Below, piece by piece: positions 24,945 to 38,944 of a stretch of DNA of 64,000 nt. Source of the stretch: Inia geoffrensis (Eukaryota; Chordata; Mammalia; Artiodactyla; Iniidae). The notes under the pieces are model-generated. The model had not been told where the DNA came from. It did no database searches and saw nothing but the letters and a program-made list of their open reading frames with translations. The stretch is taken from assembly GCA_036417435.1 (NCBI GenBank), contig CM070899.1, positions 103,604,368 to 103,668,367 on the forward strand. Reading direction: 5' to 3'. Each line of letters starts with the position of its first letter. The stretch's first letter is position 1. Made by a program: the position numbers and the translations under genes.

Positions 24945-26699
24945 ATGGTGCTTCCAGAAACAGCGAAAACACAAAGTTACAGAGCCTGGGGCACTTCCAC
25001 CTATGGTCTTACAGCTTCGGGAAATTCAAAGGGAAAAGATCCAGCCTCGCCAACGTTTGGGGCTGCTCTGTTTACCAGAATCCATACTAGGTTACCACGT
25101 AAATATCCCAGAAAGCGAAAAATGGATAAGGAAGCTGTGATACGTACGTACAATGGAATGTCACTCAGGAGTGCAGTCAATGTCATCAGGCCCGTCGCGG
25201 CAGAATGAGTAGACTTAGGAACGTTGATTCTAAGGGAGGTAAAGGGCACGGAGAAAGAAACTTATGATATCATAAGATATCACTAACAGAGGTAAGGTAA
25301 ACGTGGCTACGTATGAACATGATTAGAAAACAGAACAGAGTCTCACATTTGGAAAACTAACATATCTGTGCTTCAGGGGAATGCTGAGTTGGGGTGCTGC
25401 ATACAACCAGAGATTGAAATTAGCACAGAGACCGTTCAATAAGCCAAATATGTCATAGACAGAACCTACTCCTGGCTCAAAGTAATGGACTCAGCACCCC
25501 GTATTCAACGCATAGGAATATACCTGATGAGTCAGAATCTGAAAACCCAGGTACCGGTATGTCTCCACGAGAGGCTCAAGCGTGTGTAGAGCGGCATAAA
25601 CACAGCCGTGACAATCCGCTAAACCCCATTATAAAAATAAATTTCGCCAACGAAACACAAAGACGGTGAAAGAGAGAGAATTTCTTAAATAATGTGTTCA
25701 GGGCTTGTGATGCAACCTGGATTTGCCACATCTGCACCCACAGCTGGGTGAGACCTAAGGCTGGACACTTGGGGCTGAGAGGATTGATGAGGTTCGGTGA
25801 GCAAACGAGGATGCTCTGACATAATACTGCATGCTAGCCACTCAAGGGGCCCCAACTCTCCAGCTTGAAGGCATTCTTCCTACAGGTAAAACACGCATGG
25901 GAAACCGAGAGGACGCTCCACCGCGTGGTCGGGCAACGTTTCTAAAACGCACCTCAGTTTTCCTCCCCTCGTTCTCGGGTTCGCCATGCCAGACACCTTA
26001 GTAAAAACCTCCCCGCTGGGAGAGTCAGGGCCCCTGATCTCCTGTCGGGCAGAGTTTGCAATTTCTGCAGAGGATGCACAGGAATAGGGAGAACCAATGG
26101 GAGACTCGCTGGAGGTGTTTAGAGGGGCACATTCAACTCTCAGTTTCCCACCAGGAAGAAGAATTGTGCAAAGACTCGGCGTGCCGTGCTGGAACCAGCA
26201 CAGTGGCTGAAGCCATCCCGCGCTTTGCCGTCAGCTCCCAAGAAAGTGAGTTGAAAAAAGGAGCTCAGGGACACTGCATTTCACAAACCTGCAGACTTAT
26301 AAAGGGCAACTATCGTCCAAAAATTTGTTGAGGTAAGGCTGCGAAGAGGACTGGAAAGCGAGGCGCATTTGCAGGAAACGCGTTTCGGGAGGTCGATTGG
26401 AATTGCATTTAAAGGATAGGAAAGGAGGCGGAACGTCGACAAAGATGCACTTGGCCAAAAAGGGCGTATGCTTTTGTTCCTGAATATATTCAGGAACAAA
26501 AGCATACGCCCTTTTTGGCCAACCGAGCAAGCGTGAAAGGGAAATCCGCGCTACGACGAAGTCTGTCTTCCCACCAGTCAAAAGAGACATCTGAAAAATG
26601 TGTAAAAACCAGAAAGGCAGCAGAGGCCAAGGAGATCAGGGAGCCTTGTTAGGATGATGGGCGGGACGTAAATGGCCAAGAGCCACTCTGGAGAATTGA
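24945..26699 (+). repeat. Satellite monomer 15 (1,755 bp)
   Basis: 72-bp palindrome at 26451-26522. Copy of monomer 3 without its 1-bp deletion, so 1,755 bp is the full-length form. Similarity to the partner drops after about 26,620, which marks the end of the 12-monomer-offset duplication. Confidence 0.95.
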
Positions 26700-28441
26700 A
26701 TGGTGCTTCCTGAAACAGCGAAAACACAAAGCTACAGAGCCTGGGGCACTTCCACTTATGGTCTTACAGCTTCGGGAAATTCAAAGGGAAAAGATCCAGC
26801 CTCCCCAACGTTTGGGGCTGCTCTGTTTACCAGAATCCATAATAGGTTACCACGGAAATATCCCAGAAAGCGAAAAATGGATAAGGAAGCTGTGATACGT
26901 ACGTACAATGGAATGTCACTCAGGAGTGCAATCAATGTCATCAGACCCGTCGCAGCAGAACGAGTAGACTTAGGAACGATGATTCTAAGGGAGGTAAAGG
27001 GCACGGAGAAAGAAACTTATGAGATCATAAGATATCACTAACAGAGGTAAGGTAAACGTGGCTACGTATGAACATGATTAGAAAACAGAACAGAGTCTCA
27101 CATTTGGAAAACTAACATATCTGTGCTTCAGGGGAATGCTGAGTTGGGGTGCTGCATACAACCAGAGATTGAAATTAGCACAGAGACCGTTCCATAAGCC
27201 AAATATGTCATAGACAGAACCTACTCCTGGCTCAAAGAAATGGACTCAGCACCCCGTATTCAACGCATAGGAATATACCTGATGAGTCAGAATCTGAAAA
27301 CCCAGGTACCGCTATGTCTCCACGAGAGGCTCAAGCGTGTGTAGAGCGGCATAAACACAGCCGTGACAATCCGCTAAACCCCATTATAAAAATAAATTTC
27401 GCCAACGAAACACAAAGACGGTGAAAGAGAATTTCTTAAATAATGCGTTCAGGGCTTGTGATGCAACCTGGATTTGCCACATCTGCACCCACAGCTGGGT
27501 GAGACCTAAGGCTGGACACTTGGGGCTGAGAGGATTGATGAGGTTCGGTGACCAAACGAGGATGCTCTGACATAATACTGCATGCTAGACACTCAAGGGG
27601 CCCCAACTCTCCAGCTTGAAGGGATTCTTCCTGCAGGTAAAACATGCATGGGAAACCGAGAGGACGCTCCACCGCGTGGTCGGGCAACGTTTCTAAAACG
27701 CACCTCAGTTTTCCTCCCCTCGTTCTCGGGTTCGCCATGCCAGACACCTTAGTAAACACCTCCGGGCTGGGAGAGTCAGGGCCCTTGATCTCCTGTCGGG
27801 CAGAGTTTGCAATTTCTGCAGAGGATGCACAGGAATAGGGAGAACCAATGGGAGACTCGCTGGAGGTGTTTAGAGGGGCACATTCAACTCTCAGTTTCCC
27901 ACCAGGAAGAAGAATTGTGCAAAGACTCGGCGTGCCGTGCTGGAAACAGCACAGTGGCTGAAGCCATCCCGCGCTTTGCGGCCAGCTCCCAAGAAAGCGA
28001 GTTGAAACAAGGAGCTCAGGGGCACTGCATTTCACAAACCTGCAGACTTATAAAGGACAACTATCGTCCAAAAATATGTTGAGGTAAGGCTGCGAAGAGG
28101 ACTGGAAAGCGAGGCGCATTTGCAGGAAACACGTTTCGGGAGGTCGATTGGAATTGCATTTAAAGCATAGGAAAGGAGGCGGAACGTCGACAAAGATGCA
28201 CTTGGCCAAAAAGGGCGTATGCTTTTGTTCCTGAGGAACAAAAGCATACGCCCTTTTTGGCCAACCGAGCAAGCGTGAAAGGGAAATCCGCGCTACGACG
28301 AAGTCTGTCTTCCCACCAGTCAAAAGAGACATCTGAAAAATGTGTAAAAACCAGAAAGGCAGCAGAGGCCACGGAGATCGGGGAGCCTTGTTAGGCTGAT
28401 GGGCGGGACGTAAATGGCCAAGAGCCACTCTGGAGAATTGA
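26700..28441 (+). repeat. Satellite monomer 16 (1,742 bp)
   Basis: Carries the rare 63-bp palindrome (28202-28264) and lacks GAGA, which gives 1,755 minus 9 minus 4. It has several private substitutions (for example TCCGGGCTGGG near 27762) and no close partner in the window except at its right end. Confidence 0.95.
28202..28264. repeat. Palindrome, 63-bp form
   Basis: Odd-length palindrome with a single-base centre: TTCCT-G-AGGAA. It recurs only at 38705-38767, in a block duplicated at offset 10,503. The centre stays symmetric although nine bases are missing, as in every other length state. Confidence 0.94.
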
Positions 28442-30192
28442 ATGGTGCTTCCGGAAACAGTGAAAACACAAAGCTACAGAGCCTGGGGCATTTCCACCTA
28501 TGGTCCTACAGCTTCGGGAAATTCAAAGGGAAAAGATCCAGCCTCGCCAACGTTTGGGGCTGCTCTGTTTACCAGAATCCATACTAGGTTACCACGTAAA
28601 TATCCCAGAAAGCGAAAAATGCATAAGGAAGCTGTGATACGTACGTACAATGGAATGTCACTCAGGAGTGCAATCAATGTCATCAGACCCGTCGCAGAAG
28701 AACGAGTAGACTTAGTAACGATGATTCTAAGGGAGGTAAAGGGCACGGAGAAAGAAACTTATGATATCATAAGATATCACTAACAGAGGTAAGGTAAACG
28801 TGGCTACGTATGAACATGATTAGAAAACAGAACAGAGTCTCACATTTGGAAAACTAACATATCTGTGCTTCAGGGGAATGCTGAGTTGGGGTGCTGCATA
28901 CAACCAGAGATTGAAATTAGCACAGAGACCATTCCATAAGCCAAATATGTCATAGACAGAACCTACTCCTGGCTCAAAGAAATGGACTCAGCACCCCGTA
29001 TTCAACGCATAGGAATATACCTGATGAGTCAGAATCTGAAAACCCAGGTAACGGTATGTCTCCACGAGAGGCTCAAGCGTGTGTAGAGCGGCATAAACAC
29101 AGCCGTGACAATCCGCTAAACCCCATTATAAAAATAAATTTCGCCAACGAAACACAAAGACGGTGAAAGAGAATTTCTTAAATAATGCGTTCTGGGCTTG
29201 TGATGCCACCTGGATTTGCCACATCTGCACCCACAGCTGGGTGAGACCTAAGGCTGGACACTTGGGGCTGAGAGGATTGATGAGGTTCGGTGAGCAAACG
29301 AGGATGCTCTGACATAATACTGCATGCTAGCCACTCAAGGGGCCCCAACTCTCTGGCTTGAAGGCATTCTTCCTGCAGGTAAAACATGCATGGGAAACCG
29401 AGAGGACGCTCCACCGCGTGGTCGGGCAACGTTTCTAAAACGCACCTCAGTTTTCCTCCCCTCGTTCTCGGGTTCGCCATGCCAGACACCTTAGTAAAAA
29501 CCTCCCCGCTGGGAGAGTCAGGGCCCCTGATCTCCTGTCGGGCAGAGTTTGCAATTTCTGCAGAGGATGCACAGGAATAGGGAGAACCAATGGGAGACTC
29601 GCTGGAGGTGTTTAGAGGGGCACATTCAACTCTCAGTTTCCCACCAGGAAGAAGAATTGTGCAAAGACTCGGCGTGCCGTGCTGGAACCAGCACAGTGGC
29701 TGAAGCCATCCCGCGCTTTGCCGTCAGCTCCCAAGAATGTGAGTTGAAAAAAGGAGCTCAGGGGCACTGCATTTCACAAACCTGCAGACTTATAAAGGAC
29801 AACTATCGTCCAAAAATATGTTGAGGTAAGGCTGCGAAGAGGACTGGAAAGCGAGGCGCATTTGAAGGAAACACGTTTCGGGAGGTCGATTGGAATTGCA
29901 TTTAAAGCATAGGAAAGGAGGCAGAACGTCGACAAAGATGCACTTGGCCAAAAAGGGCGTATGCTTTTGTTCCTGAATATATTCAGGAACAAAAGCATAC
30001 GCCCTTTTTGGCCGACCGAGCAAGCGTGAAAGGGAAATCCGCGCTACGACGAAGTCTCTCTTCCCACCGGTCAAAAGAGACATCTGAAAAATGTGTAAAA
30101 ACCAGAAAGGCAGCAGAGGCCACGGAGATCGGGGAGCCTTGTTAGGCTGATGGGCGGGACGTAAATGGCCAAGAGCCACTCTGGAGAATTGA
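28442..30192 (+). repeat. Satellite monomer 17 (1,751 bp)
   Basis: 72-bp palindrome at 29944-30015 with one terminal mismatch (GGCCGA); lacks GAGA. Partner of monomer 23 at offset 10,503, sharing variants such as GGTAACGGTATG near 29050. Confidence 0.95.
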
Positions 30193-31935
30193 ATGGTGCT
30201 TCCTGAAACAGCGAAAACACAAAGCGACAGAGCCTGGGGCACTTCCACCTATGGTCTTACAGCTTCGGGAAATTCAAAGGGAAAAGATCCAGCCTCGCCA
30301 ACGTTTGGGGCTGCTCTGTTTACAAGAATCCATACTAGGTTACCACGTAAATATCCCAGAAAGCGAAAAATGGATAAGGAAGCTGTGATACGTACGTACA
30401 ATGGAATGTCACTCAGGAGTGCAATCAATGTCATCAGGTCCGGCGCAGCATAACGAGTAGACTTAGGAACGATGATTCTAAGGGAGGTAAAGGGCACGGA
30501 GAAAGAAACTTATGATATCATAAGATATCACTAACAGAGGTAAGGTAAACGTGGCTACGTATGAACATGATTAGAAAACAGAACAGAGTCTCACATTTGG
30601 AAAACTAACATATCCGTGCTTCAGGGGAATGCTGAGTTGGGGTGCTGCATACAACCAGAGATTGAAATTAGCACAGAGACCGTTCCATAAGCCAAATATG
30701 TCATAGACAGAACCTACTCCTGGCTCAAAGAAATGGACTCAGCACCCCGTATTCAACGCATAGGAATATACCTGATGAGTCAGAATCTGAAAACCCAGGT
30801 ACCGGTATGTCTCCACGAGAGACTCAAGCGTGTGTAGAGCGGCATAAACACAGCCGTGACAATCCGCTAAACCCCATTATAAAAATAAATTTCGCCAACG
30901 AAACACAAAGACGGTGAAAGAGAGAGAATTTCTTAAATAATGCGTTCAGGGCTTGTGATGCAACCTGGATTTGCCACATCTGCACCCACAGCTGGGTGAG
31001 GCCTAAGGCTGGACACTTGGGGCTGAGAGGATTGATGAGGTTCGGTGAGCAAACGAGGATGCTCTGACATAATGCTGCATGCTAGCCACTCAAGGGGCCC
31101 CAACTCTCCAGCTTGAAGGGATTCTTCCTGCAGGTAAAACACGCATGGGAAACCGAGAGGACGCTCCACCGCGTGGTCGGGCAACGTTTCTAAAACGCAC
31201 CTCAGTTTTCCTCCCCTCGTTCTCGGGTTCGCCATGCCAGACACCTTACTGAAATCCTCCCCGCTGGGAGAGTCAGGGCCCTTGATCTCCTGTCGGGCAG
31301 AGTTTGCAATTTCTGCAGAGGATGCACAGGAATAGGGAGAACCAATGGGAGACTCGCTGGAGGTGTTTAGAGGGGCACATTCAACTCTCAGTTTCCCACC
31401 AGGAAGAAGAATTGTGCAAAGACTCGGCGTGCCGTGCTGGAAACAGCACAGTGGCTGAAGCCATCCCGCGCTTTGCGGCCAGCTCCCAAGAAAGCGAGTT
31501 GAAAAAAGGAGCTCAGGGGCACTGCATTTCACAAACCTGCAGACTTATAAAGGACAACTATCGTCCAAAAATATGTTGAGGTAAGGCTGCGAAGAGGACT
31601 GGAAAGCGAGGCGCATTTGCAGGAAACACGTTTCGGGAGGTCGATTGGAATTGCATTTAAAGCATAGGAAAGGAGGCGGAACGTCGACAAAGATGCACTT
31701 GGCGAAAAAGGGCGTATGCTTTTGTTCCTGAACAAAAGCATACGCCCTTTTTGGCCAACCGAGCAAGCGTGAAAGGGAAATCCGCGCTACGACGAAGTCT
31801 CTCTTCCCACCGGTCAAAAGAGACATCTGAAAAATGTGTAAAAACCAGAAAGGCAGCAGAGGCCACGGAGATCGGGGAGCCTTGTTAGGCTGATGGGCGG
31901 GACGTAAATGGCCAAGAGCCACTCTGGAGAATTGA
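30193..31935 (+). repeat. Satellite monomer 18 (1,743 bp)
   Basis: 60-bp palindrome at 31699-31758 with one mismatch (TTGGCGAAA). TTACTGAAATCC subtype; its second part resembles monomers 6 and 11. Confidence 0.95.
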
Positions 31936-33690
31936 ATGGTGCTTCCAGAAACAGCGAAAACACAAAGTTACAGAGCCTGGGGCACTTCCACCTATGGTCT
32001 TACATCTTCGGGAAATTCAAAGGGAAAAGATCCAGCCTCGCCAACGTTTGGGGCTGCTCTGTTTACCAGAATCCATACTAGGTTACCACGTAAATATCCC
32101 AGAAAGCGAAAAATGGATAAGGAAGCTGTGATACGTACGTACAATGGAATGTCACTCAGGAGTGCAATCAATGTCATCAGGCCCGTCGCGGCAGAATGAG
32201 TAGACTTAGGAACGTTGATTCTAAGGGAGGTAAAGGGCACGGAGAAAGAAACTTATGATATCATAAGATATCACTAACAGAAGTAAGGTAAACGTGGCTC
32301 CGTATGAACATGATTAGAAAACAGAACAGAGTCTCACATTTGGAAAACTAACATATCCGTGCTTCAGGGGAATGCTGAGTTGGGGTGCTGCATACAACCA
32401 GAGATTGAAATTAGCACAGAGACCGTTCCATAAGCCAAATATGTCATAGACAGAACCTACTCCTGGCTCAAAGAAATGGACTCAGCACCCCGTATTCAAC
32501 GGATAGGAATATACCTGATAAGTTAGAATCTGAAAACCCAGGTACCGGTATGTCTCCACGAGAGACTCAAGCGTGTGTAGAGCGGCATAAACACAGCCGT
32601 GACAATCCGCTAAACCCCATTATAAAAATAAATTTCGCCAACGAAACACAAAGACGGTGAAAGAGAGAGAAATTCTTAAATAATGCATTCAGGGCTTCTG
32701 ATGCAACCTGGATTTGCCACATCTGCACCCACAGCTGGGTGAGACCTAAGGCTGGACACTTGGGGCTGAGAGGATTGATGAGGTTCGGTGAGCAAACGAG
32801 GATGCTCTGACATAATACTGCATGCTAGCCACTCAAGGGGCCCCAACTCTCCAGCTTGAAGGGATTCTTCCTGCAGGTAAAACATGCATGGGAAACCGAG
32901 AGGACGCTCCACTGCGTGGTCGGGCAACGTTTCTAAAACGCACCTCAGTTTTCCTCCCCTCGTTCTCGGGTTCGCCATGCCAGACACCTTAGTAAAATCC
33001 TCCCCGCTGGGAGAGTCAGGGACCTTGATCTCCTGTCGGGCAGAGTTTGCAATTTCTGCAGAGGATGCACAGGAATAGGGAGAACCAATGGGAGACTCGC
33101 TGGAGGTGTTTAGAGGGGCACATTCAACTCTCAGTTTCGCACCAGGAAGAAGAATTGTGCAAAGACTCGGAGTGCCGTGCTGGAACCAGCACAGTGGCTG
33201 AAGCCATCCCGCGCTTTGCGGCCAGCTCCCAAGAAAGCGAGTTGAAAAAAGGAGCTCAGGGGCACTGCATTTCACAAACCTGCAGACTTACAAAGGACAA
33301 CTATCGTCCAAAAATATGTTGAGGTAAGGCTGCGAAGAGGACTGGAAAGCGAGGCACATTTGCAGGAAACACGTTTCGGAAGGTCGATTGGAATTGCATT
33401 TAAAGCATAGGAAAGGAGGCAGAACGTCGACAAAGATGCACTTGGCCAAAAAGGGCATATGCTTTTGTTCCTGAATATATTCAGGAACAAAAGCATACGC
33501 CCTTTTTGGCCAACCGAGCAAGCGTGAAAGGGAAATCCGCGCTACGACGAAGTCTCTCTTCCCACCGGTCAAAAGAGACATCTGAAAAATGTGTAAAAAC
33601 CAGAAAGGCAGCAGAGGCCACGGAGATCGGGGAGCCTTGTTAGGCTGATGGGCGGGACGTAAATGGCCAAGAGCCACTCTGGAGAATTGA
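31936..33690 (+). repeat. Satellite monomer 19 (1,755 bp)
   Basis: 72-bp palindrome at 33442-33513 with one mismatch (GGGCATATGC). Partner of monomer 21 at offset 3,508, sharing GTGGCTCCGTATG near 32294. Confidence 0.95.
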
Positions 33691-35443
33691 ATGGTGCTTC
33701 CTGAAACAGCGAAAACACAAAGCGACAGAGCCTGGGGCACTTCCACCTATGGTCTTACAGCTTCCGGAAATTCAAAGGGAAAAGATCCAGCCTCGCCAAC
33801 GTTTGGGGCTGCTCTGTTTACAAAAATCCATACTAGGTTACCACGTAAATATCCCAGAAAGCGAAAAATGGATAAGGAAGCTGTGATACGTACGTACAAT
33901 GGAATGTCACTCAGGAGTGCAATCAATGTCATCAGGTCCGGCGCAGCATAATGAGTAGACTTAGGAACGATGATTCTAAGGGAGGTAAAGGGCACGGAGA
34001 AAGAAACTTATGATATCATAAGATATCACTAACAGAGGTAAGGTAAACGTGGCTACGTATGAACATGATTAGAAAACAGAACAGAGTCTCACATTTGGAA
34101 AACTAACATATCTGTGCTTCAGGGGAATGCTGAGTTGGGGTGCTGCATACAACCAGAGATTGAAATTAGCACAGAGACCGTTCCATAAGCCAAGTATGTC
34201 ATAGACAGAACCTACTCCTGGCTCAAAGAAACGGACTCAGCACCCCGTATTCAACGCATAGGAATATACCTGATGAGTCAGAATCTGAAAACCCAGGTAC
34301 CGGTATGTCTCCACGAGAGGCTCAAGCGTGTGTAGAGCGGCATAAACACAGCCGTGACAATCCGCTAAACCCCATTATAAAAATAAATTTCGCCAACGAA
34401 ACACAAAGAGGGTGAAAGAGAGAGAATTTCTTAAATAATGCGTTCAGGTCTTGTGATGCAACCTGGATTTGCCACATCTGCACCCACAGCTGGGTGAGTC
34501 CTAAGGCTGGACACTTGGGGCTGAGAGGATTGATGAGGTTCGGTGAGCAAACGAGGATGCTCTGACATAATACTGCATGCTAGCCACTCAAGGGGCCCCA
34601 ACTCTCCAGCTTGAAGGCATTCTTCCTGCAGGTAAAACACGCATGGGAAACCGAGAGGACGCTCCACCGCGTGGTCGGGCAACGTTTCTAAAACGCACCT
34701 CAGTTTTCCTCCCCTCGTTCTCGGGTTCGCCATGCCAGACACCTTAGTAAAAACCTCCCCGCTGGGAGAGTCAGGGCCCCTGATCTCCTGTCGGGCAGAG
34801 TTTGCAATTTCTGCAGAGGATGCACAGGAATAGGGAGAACCAATGGGAGACTCGCTGGAGGTGTTTAGAGGGGCACATTCAACTCAGTTTCCCACCAGGA
34901 AGAAGAATTGTGCAAAGACTCGGCGTGCCGTGCTGGAACCAGCACAGTGGCTGAAGCCATCCCGCGCTTTGCCGTCAGCTCCCAAGAAAGTGAGTTGAAA
35001 AAAGGAGCTCAGGGGCACTGCATTTCACAAACCTGCAGACTTACAAAGGACAAGTATCGTCCAAAAATATGTTGAGGTAAGGCTGCGAAGAGGACTGGAA
35101 AGCGAGGCACATTTGCAGGAAACACGTTTCGGAAGGTCGATTGGAATTGCATTTAAAGCATAGGAAAGGAGGCGGAACGTCGACAAAGATGCACTTGGCC
35201 AAAAAGGGCGTATGCTTTTGTTCCTGAATATATTCAGGAACAAAAGCATACGCCCTTTTTGGCCAACCGAGCAAGCGTGAAAGGGAAATCCGCGCTACGA
35301 CGAAGTCTCTCTTCCCACCGGTCAAAAGAGACATCTGAAAAATGTGTAAAAACCAGAAAGGCAGCAGAGGCCACGGAGATCGGGGAGCCTTGTTAGGCTG
35401 ATGGGCGGGACGTAAATGGCCAAGAGCCACTCTGGAGAATTGA
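33691..35443 (+). repeat. Satellite monomer 20 (1,753 bp)
   Basis: 72-bp palindrome at 35195-35266. A 2-bp deletion near 34885 (AACTCAG for AACTCTCAG) is shared only with monomer 26, its partner at offset 10,503. Confidence 0.95.
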
Positions 35444-37198
35444 ATGGTGCTTCCAGAAACAGCGAAAACACAAAGTTACAGAGCCTGGGGCACTTCCACC
35501 TATGGTCTTCCAGCTTCGGGAAATTCAAAGGGAAAAGATCCAGCCTCGCCAACGTTTGGGGCTGCTCTGTTTACCAGAATCCATACTAGGTTACCACGTA
35601 AATATCCCAGAAAGCGAAAAATGGATAAGGAAGCTGTGATACGTACGTACAATGGAATGTCACTCAGGAGTGCAATCAATGTCATCAGGCCCGTCGCGGC
35701 AGAATGAGTAGACTTAGGAACGTTGATTCTAAGGGAGGTAAAGGGCACGGAGAAAGAAACTTATGATATCATAAGATATCACTAACAGAAGTAAGGTAAA
35801 CGTGGCTCCGTATGAACATGATTAGAAAACAGAACAGAGTCTCACATTTGGAAAACTAACATATCCGTGCTTCAGGGGAATGCTGAGTTGGGGTGCTGCA
35901 TACAACCAGAGATTGAAATTAGCACAGAGACCGTTCCATAAGCCAAATATGTCATAGACAGAACCTACTCCTGGCTCAAAGAAATGGACTCAGCACCCCG
36001 TATTCAACGGATAGGAATATACCTGATAAGTTAGAATCTGAAAACCCAGGTACCGGAATGTCTCCACGAGAGACTCAAGCGTGTGTAGAGCGGCATAAAC
36101 ACAGCCGTGACAATCCGCTAAACCACATTATAAAAATAAATTTTGCCAACGAAACACAAAGACGGTGAAAGAGAGAGAATTTCTTAAATAATGCATTCAG
36201 GGCTTGTGATGCAACCTGGATTTGCCACATCTGCACCCACAGCTGGGTGAGACCTAAGGCTGGACACTTGGGGCTGAGAGGATTGATGAGGTTCGGTGAG
36301 CAAACGAGCATGCTCTGACATAATACTGCATGCTAGCCACTCAAGGGGCCCCAACTCTCCAGCTTGAAGGGATTCTTCCTGCAGGTAAAACATGCATGGG
36401 AAACCGAGAGGACGCTCCACCGCGTGGTCGGGCAACGTTTCTAAAACGCACCTCAGTTTTCCTCCCCTCGTTCTCGGGTTCGCCATGCCAGACACCTTAG
36501 TAAAATCCTCCCCGCTGGGAGAGTCAGGGACCTTGATCTCCTGTCGGGCAGAGTTTGCAATTTCTGCAGAGGATGCACAGGAATAGGGAGAACCAATGGG
36601 AGACTCGCTGGAGGTGTTTAGAGGGGCACATTCAACTCTCAGTTTCGCACCAGGAAGAAGAATTGTGCAAAGACTCGGAGTGCCGTGCTGGAACCAGCAC
36701 AGTGGCTGAAGCCATCCCGCACTTTGCGGCCAGCTCCCAAGAAAGCGAGTTGAAAAAAGGAGCTCAGGGGCACTGCATTTCACAAACCTGCAGACTTACA
36801 AAGGACAACTATCGTCCAAAAATATGTTGAGGTAAGGCTGCGAAGAGGACTGGAAAGCGAGGCACATTTGCAGGAAACACGTTTCGGAAGGTCGATTGGA
36901 ATTGCATTTAAAGCATAGGAAAGGAGGCAGAACGTCGACAAAGATGCACTTGGCCAAAAAGGGCGTATGCTTTTGTTCCTGAATATATTCAGGAACAAAA
37001 GCATACGCCCTTTTTGGCCAACCGAGCAAGCGTGAAAGGGAAATCCGCGCTACGACGAAGTCTCTCTTCCCACCGGTCAAAAGAGACATCTGAAAAATGT
37101 GTAAAAACCAGAAAGGCAGCAGAGGCCACGGAGATCGGGGAGCCTTGTTAGGCTGATGGGCGGGACGTAAATGGCCAAGAGCCACTCTGGAGAATTGA
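35444..37198 (+). repeat. Satellite monomer 21 (1,755 bp)
   Basis: 72-bp perfect palindrome at 36950-37021. Copy of monomer 19; it lacks that copy's palindrome mismatch. Confidence 0.95.
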
Positions 37199-38944
37199 AT
37201 GGTGCTTCCTGAAACAGCGAAAACACAAAGCGACAGAGCCTGGGGCACTTCCACCTATGGTCTTACAGCATCGGGAAATTCAAAGGGAAAAGATCCAGCC
37301 TCGCCAACGTTTGGGGCTGCTCTGTTTACCAGAATCCATACTAGGTTACCACGTAAATATCCCAGAAAGCGAAAAATGGATAAGGAAGCTGTGATACGTA
37401 CGTACAATGGAATGTCACTCAGGAGTGCAATCAATGTCATCAGGCCCGTCGCGGCAGAATGAGTAGACTTAGGAACGTTGATTCTAAGGGAGGTAAAGGG
37501 CACGGAGAAAGAAACTTATGATATCATAAGATATCACTAACAGAGGTAAGGTAAACGTGGCTACGTATGAACATGATTAGAAAACAGAACAGAGTCTCAC
37601 ATTTGGAAAACTAACATATCTGTGCTTCAGGGGAATGCTGAGTTGGGGTGCTGCATACAACCAGAGATTGAAATTAGCACAGAGACCGTTCAATAAGCCA
37701 AATATGTCATAGACAGAACCTACTCCTGGCTCAAAGTAATGGACTCAGCACCCCGTATTCAACGCATAGGAATATACCTGATGAGTCAGAATCTGAAAAC
37801 CCAGGTACCGGTATGTCTCCACGAGAGGCTCAAGCGTGTGTAGAGCGGCATAAACACAGCCGTGACAATCCGCTAAACCCCATTATAAAAATAAATTTCG
37901 CCAACGAAACACAAAGACGGTGAAAGAGAGAGAATTTCTTAAATAATGCGTTCAGGGCTTGTGATGCAACCTGGATTTGCCACATCTGCACCCACAGCTG
38001 GGTGAGACCTAAGGCTGGACACTTGGGGCTGAGAGGATTGATGAGGTTCGGTGAGCAAACGAGGATGCTCTGACATAATACTGCATGCTAGCCACTCAAG
38101 GGGCCCCAACTCTCCAGCTTGAAGGCATTCTTCCTACAGGTAAAACACGCATGGGAAACCGAGAGGACGCTCCACCGCGTGGTCGGGCAACGTTTCTAAA
38201 ACGCACCTCAGTTTTCCTCCCCTCGTTCTCGGGTTCGCCATGCCAGACACCTTAGTAAAAACCTCCCCGCTGGGAGAGTCAGGGCCCCTGATCTCCTGTC
38301 GGGCAGAGTTTGCAATTTCTGCAGAGGATGCACAGGAATAGGGAGAACCAATGGGAGACTCGCTGGAGGTGTTTAGAGGGGCACATTCAACTCTCAGTTT
38401 CCCACCAGGAAGAAGAATTGTGCAAAGACTCGGCGTGCCGTGCTGGAACCAGCACAGTGGCTGAAGCCATCCTGCGCTTTGCCGTCAGCTCCCAAGAAAG
38501 TGAGTTGAAAAAAGGAGCTCAGGGGCACTGCATTTCACAAACCTGCAGACTTATAAAGGGCAACTATCGTCCAAAAATTTGTTGAGGTAAGGCTGCGAAG
38601 AGGACTGGAAAGCGAGGCGCATTTGCAGGAAACGAGTTTCGGGAGGTCGATTGGAATTGCATTTAAAGGATAGGAAAGGAGGCGGAACGTCGACAAAGAT
38701 GCACTTGGCCAAAAAGGGCGTATGCTTTTGTTCCTGAGGAACAAAAGCATACGCCCTTTTTGGCCAACCGAGCAAGCGTGAAAGGGAAATCCGCGCTACG
38801 ACGAAGTCTGTCTTCCCACCAGTCAAAAGAGACATCTGAAAAATGTGTAAAAACCAGAAAGGCAGCAGAGGCCACGGAGATCGGGGAGCCTTGTTAGGCT
38901 GATGGGCGGGACGTAAATGGCCAAGAGCCACTCTGGAGAATTGA
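37199..38944 (+). repeat. Satellite monomer 22 (1,746 bp)
   Basis: 63-bp palindrome at 38705-38767 with GAGA present, which gives 1,755 minus 9. Its first part is of the monomer 3/15 type (CCGTTCAATAAG near 37689) and its end is of the monomer 16 type, so it is a mosaic. Confidence 0.95.
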
